A stretch of DNA of 64,000 nt from Chitinophaga flava (GTDB lineage: Bacteria > Bacteroidota > Bacteroidia > Chitinophagales > Chitinophagaceae). Made by a program: the position numbers and the translations under genes. Shown piece by piece: positions 58,534 to 64,000 of this stretch. The notes below the pieces were generated by a model. It made no database searches. It saw nothing but the letters and a program-made list of their open reading frames with translations, and was not told where the DNA came from. Location: assembly GCF_003308995.1 (NCBI RefSeq), contig NZ_QFFJ01000001.1, forward strand, positions 2,542,001 through 2,606,000, given 5' to 3'. Position 1 is the stretch's first letter, and each line of letters starts with the position of its first letter.

Positions 58534-59796
58534 ATGCGTACTGTTACACTGAAAAGGGTTGTGGTTACCGGCTTGGGAGCACTGACACCTATCGGGAATG
58601 ATGTTAATACTTTTTGGAGCAATTTGAAGGCTGGCGTAAGTGGCGCGGGGCCCATCACTAAGTTTGACACCACAGAGTTCAAAACCAAATTTGCCTGTGA
58701 AGTCAAAGGATTTGATGTAGAGAAATACATGGAAAAGAAAGAAGCCCGCAAAATGGACAACTTCACGCAGTACGCTATGGCAGCTGCACACGAAGCGGTT
58801 GTGGACGCAGGCCTCGAAAAAGAAGGTATCGATAAAACCAAAATAGGCGTGATCTGGGCTTCCGGCAACGGAGGTATGCTCACGTTCGAAGAACAGATCG
58901 TTGAATTTGCTGCAGCTAACTTTGTACCTAAATTCAACCCGTTCTTTATTCCCAAGCTGATTTGCGACATCGCAGCCGGCCAGATCGCTATGAAATACGG
59001 TTTCATGGGCGTTAACTTCTGTACCGTGTCTGCCTGCGCATCTTCTACCAGCGCCCTGGTGGATGCTTTCAACTACATCCGTCTGGGTAAAGCCAACGTA
59101 ATCGTAACCGGTGGCTCTGAAGCTCCTGTTACCCGCGCTGGTATCGCAGGTTTTAACGCGCTGAAAGCACTGTCTACCCGCAACGAAGAGCCAGAACATG
59201 CTTCCCGTCCTTTCGACACAGAACGTGATGGCTTTGTAATGGGCGAAGGTGCCGGTGCCATCGTATTGGAAGAATATGAACACGCTATCGCCAGAGGTGC
59301 TACCATCTATGGTGAAATGATCGGCGGTGCCATGACCTGCGATGCCTACCACCTCACAGCTACCCACCCCGAAGGCCTGGGCGCCAGACTGGGTATGGAA
59401 CAAGCCCTGGAAGACGCTGGTCTGACAACTGCTGATGTAGACTATATCAACTCCCACACCACCTCCACACCAGTAGGTGACGTGAGCGAGCTGAAAGCCA
59501 TCGTAGCTGCCTTCGGTGAACACGCTGAAAAGCTGAACATCAGCGCCACCAAATCCATGACAGGTCACCTGCTCGGCGCTGCTGGTGCTATCGAGGCCAT
59601 CGCTTGTATCAAAGCTACTCAGGAAGATATCATTCCGCCTACCATCAACACTACAGTACTGGGCGAAGGTATTCCGACCAACCTGAACCTCACCCTCGGC
59701 AAAGCACAGAACCGCACCGTAAATGTAGCCATGAGCAACACTTTCGGCTTCGGTGGACACAATGCCATCGTAGTATTTAAAAAATACACCAAATAA
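58534..59796 (+). CDS. fabF: beta-ketoacyl-ACP synthase II
   Basis: 420 residues. It condenses malonyl-ACP with acyl-ACP in fatty-acid elongation. Catalytic triad: Cys168 in TVSACASSTSAL, His308 in INSHTTSTPVGD, His345 in SMTGHLLGAAGA. The start RVVVTGLGALTPIGNDV and the end NTFGFGGHNAIVVFKK are typical of KAS II. The usual NAHGTSTP motif reads NSHTTSTP here, with Thr replacing the glycine after the catalytic histidine; His and the following TSTP are kept. Length is normal. No other fab gene is adjacent. Confidence 0.96.
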   Translation: MRTVTLKRVVVTGLGALTPIGNDVNTFWSNLKAGVSGAGPITKFDTTEFKTKFACEVKGFDVEKYMEKKEARKMDNFTQYAMAAAHEAVVDAGLEKEGIDKTKIGVIWASGNGGMLTFEEQIVEFAAANFVPKFNPFFIPKLICDIAAGQIAMKYGFMGVNFCTVSACASSTSALVDAFNYIRLGKANVIVTGGSEAPVTRAGIAGFNALKALSTRNEEPEHASRPFDTERDGFVMGEGAGAIVLEEYEHAIARGATIYGEMIGGAMTCDAYHLTATHPEGLGARLGMEQALEDAGLTTADVDYINSHTTSTPVGDVSELKAIVAAFGEHAEKLNISATKSMTGHLLGAAGAIEAIACIKATQEDIIPPTINTTVLGEGIPTNLNLTLGKAQNRTVNVAMSNTFGFGGHNAIVVFKKYTK

Positions 59797-59823
59797 GCAG
59801 CCCTGCTGCCTTAAACATAACTG

Positions 59824-59862
59824 TCAGCGAAGATCTTCACAGAGGTCTTCGCTGATCTTTTT
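59824..59862 (+). terminator. terminator of fabF
   Basis: TCAGCGAAGA pairs with TCTTCGCTGA (outer arms 59824-59833 and 59846-59855), followed by TCTTTTTAT. Confidence 0.85.
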
Positions 59863-59973
59863 ATGCCCGCAAAGCATCAAAGTAACAATGCAGCAAAGTT
59901 TATTGAATCATCAATAAATATCCTCATCCCCCTGAAAATCATCCGCAGCAATCATCTCCACACACAAATCCCA

Positions 59974-60001
59974 AAATCAAAAAATCGGAAATCAAAAAAT
60001 C
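59974..60001. repeat. two direct copies of AAATCAAAAAATC
   Basis: Identical 13-mers at 59974-59986 and 59989-60001, two bases apart, in the AT-rich stretch before uvrA. Confidence 0.7.
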
Positions 60002-60033
60002 CTAATTATCCCGTAGCTTAGTAGTTTAATATT

Positions 60034-62913
<2,880 letters not shown>

Positions 62914-62937
62914 TATCTTGCCAACTGTAATTAAAGC

Positions 62938-63438
62938 ATGAGAACGTTATACCAGATACTACTCACCTGCGCCGCGCTCATAGGCGTGGCCGCTTGTGAG
63001 AATGAAACCAAACTGTGCGACCAGACACTTCGTACAGACCTTCACATACACTTCTCCCTGCTCGACACCACCAAGGGGATATTAAGGGTACGTGATACCA
63101 CTATGCCCAAAGTGACGTTATTTGCTATCAGCAATGGTGTCAACAAAGATTCTATCTACAGAAAACAACCGCTGCAGGATATCTTCCTGCCCCTGTCGCC
63201 CGTAGTAGATAGCAGCATCTTCTTTCTGCGGGTAGACTCCGCACTGACACCCGACACACTCACATTCAGGTATAAACGTACCAGACACTTTATATCACCA
63301 GGTTGTGGCTTCGGTACCTTCTTTTTCCTGGATACCGTGATCACGACCCTGCATACCATCGATTCTGTAGTTATTAACTCAAAGGCAGTCACCAACAGTA
63401 ATGATACGCACCTTACTTTGCTTTTCCTTAATCAGTAG
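62938..63438 (+). CDS. DUF6452 family lipoprotein
   Basis: 166 residues. The lipoprotein signal ends GVAAC (C20), followed by ENETKLCDQTLRTDLHIHF, with a second conserved Cys. The body is all-beta (KVTLFAISNGVNKDSIYRKQ, DIFLPLSPVVDSSIFFLRVDS, DTLTFRYKRTRHFISPGCGFGTFF). The CGFGTFF segment near residue 123 is typical of DUF6452. The next gene overlaps its end by 38 bases and is of the DUF6048 family, the usual partner. The two are likely co-translated envelope proteins. Function unknown. Confidence 0.8.
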   Translation: MRTLYQILLTCAALIGVAACENETKLCDQTLRTDLHIHFSLLDTTKGILRVRDTTMPKVTLFAISNGVNKDSIYRKQPLQDIFLPLSPVVDSSIFFLRVDSALTPDTLTFRYKRTRHFISPGCGFGTFFFLDTVITTLHTIDSVVINSKAVTNSNDTHLTLLFLNQ

Positions 63439-64000
63439 TATCCTGTTAAGCTTTACTGCACAGGCACAAACACCTGCCAAACCCGCAGCCGCCAAAACAG
63501 ATACCACCCGCAAACATATCACCGATACTACCAGAATAGTACCGGTGAAAGACAGTATCAACCACATTCCCGGTGGCCTCAGAATAGGAGTGGACCTGAG
63601 TCGCATCGTTACCTCTATCTACTATCCCTACCGCAAGGAGGGGACAGTAGTAGCGGACATACGCCTTACCCCCAGCCTCTATGCAGCCGCTGAAATAGGT
63701 TATGCCAACACGCCTCACAGTGATACCAACTACATCTACAAAGGCAACGGTGCTTTTATCACCCTGGGTATCGATTACAACTTCCTGAAAAGGCAGTTTC
63801 CCTCCGAAAAGAATATGTTCTACGGCGGTATCCGGTACGGATTTTCACACCTCACCTATGAGGTGCCTTTCTATAAAATCACCAACACTTACTGGGGCAA
63901 CAACCTTAGCGGCTCCATTCCCAAAACCAATATCAACGCCCACTGGATAGAGCTGGTGCTGGGCCTGAAAGCGGAAGTGCTGAAAAATTTCTTCCTCGGC
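63401..64000 (+). CDS. DUF6048 family protein, 3' end beyond the window
   Basis: 200 residues visible from ATG 63401, still open at the window end. Signal peptide MIRTLLCFSLISSILLSFTAQA. A Thr/Lys/Asp-rich linker is followed by what looks like an outer-membrane beta barrel: GLRIGVDLSRIVTSIYYPYRKEG, VADIRLTPSLYAAAEIGYAN, GAFITLGIDYNFLKR, MFYGGIRYGFSHLTYEVPFY and WIELVLGLKAEVLKNFFLG show alternating strands with aromatic ends. Its start lies inside the DUF6452 gene (38-base overlap), so translation is coupled. Probably an outer-membrane protein working with the DUF6452 lipoprotein; function unknown. Confidence 0.8.
   Translation, partial: MIRTLLCFSLISSILLSFTAQAQTPAKPAAAKTDTTRKHITDTTRIVPVKDSINHIPGGLRIGVDLSRIVTSIYYPYRKEGTVVADIRLTPSLYAAAEIGYANTPHSDTNYIYKGNGAFITLGIDYNFLKRQFPSEKNMFYGGIRYGFSHLTYEVPFYKITNTYWGNNLSGSIPKTNINAHWIELVLGLKAEVLKNFFLG

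Noticed and set aside
58507..59760. 417-codon open frame antisense to fabF
   Set aside because: Shadow of a highly expressed gene; no motif and atypical composition.

Overview
The window looks like a chromosomal segment of a Bacteroidota bacterium, most likely Chitinophagaceae (Chitinophaga-like). This rests on protein families and regulatory signals, not on a database search. Two complete SusC/SusD systems each follow their own ECF sigma factor and FecR anti-sigma factor. Families largely confined to this phylum are present (DUF3127, DUF4843, PKD-like lipoprotein, DUF6452/DUF6048, GH92 pairs). Several genes are preceded by the phylum's promoter form, TTG-N19/20-TAnnTTTG, instead of -35/-10 boxes.

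Layout. 1-5100: a TonB-dependent receptor cut by the window edge, small accessory genes (secreted peptide, GreA/Rnk-like protein, GNAT acetyltransferase, SUFU-domain protein), tRNA-Ser(GCU) with a textbook promoter and terminator, and a membrane protein followed by what looks like a decayed gene. 5100-7500: dnaA, divergent from a DUF3127 SSB-like gene, separated by a 556-bp AT-rich region that is a candidate oriC. 7600-24100: housekeeping genes (FAD-dependent oxidoreductase, NatA/NatB-type ABC exporter, NMO/FabK-like enzyme, nucleotidyltransferase, glyA, a GntR/YtrA-regulated ABC operon, an M20 peptidase-SPOR-deoC operon, secA). 24400-33400: SusCD locus 1 (sigma, FecR, SusC, SusD, DUF4843, PKD-like lipoprotein) with no enzyme attached. 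33750-41650: an oxidative sugar cluster (Gfo/Idh/MocA dehydrogenase, TIM-barrel isomerase, cytochrome c lipoprotein, DUF1080 3-keto-glycoside hydrolase, ThuA protein, and a 1135-residue ThuA-GSDH-PKD-cytochrome c-CBM6 lipoprotein). 41730-43300: an AT-rich toxin-antitoxin module, an MqsA-like antitoxin fused to a Panacea domain and a frameshifted MqsR-like toxin. 43380-49380: two GH92 genes and a LacI regulator. 49600-58200: a fatty-acid desaturase and SusCD locus 2. 58500-64000: fabF, uvrA, DUF6452 and a DUF6048 gene cut by the window end.

How the parts fit. Each SusCD locus is arranged for signal-dependent uptake: the SusC-type receptor (N-terminal STN domain) signals to FecR, which releases its sigma factor. 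The sugar cluster appears to oxidise a glycoside at C3 and cleave the activated 3-keto product, with electrons from the periplasmic step passing to cytochromes c. The GH92/LacI block points to mannoside use.

Items most worth a second look: (i) the frameshifted MqsR-like toxin with its Panacea-bearing antitoxin and an operator lying over the promoter -33 element; (ii) the single-chain ThuA-dehydrogenase-cytochrome lipoprotein; (iii) a GH92 enzyme with Gln where its neighbour has the Glu of the catalytic-acid motif; (iv) long perfect inverted repeats beside glyA and at 41.7 kb.
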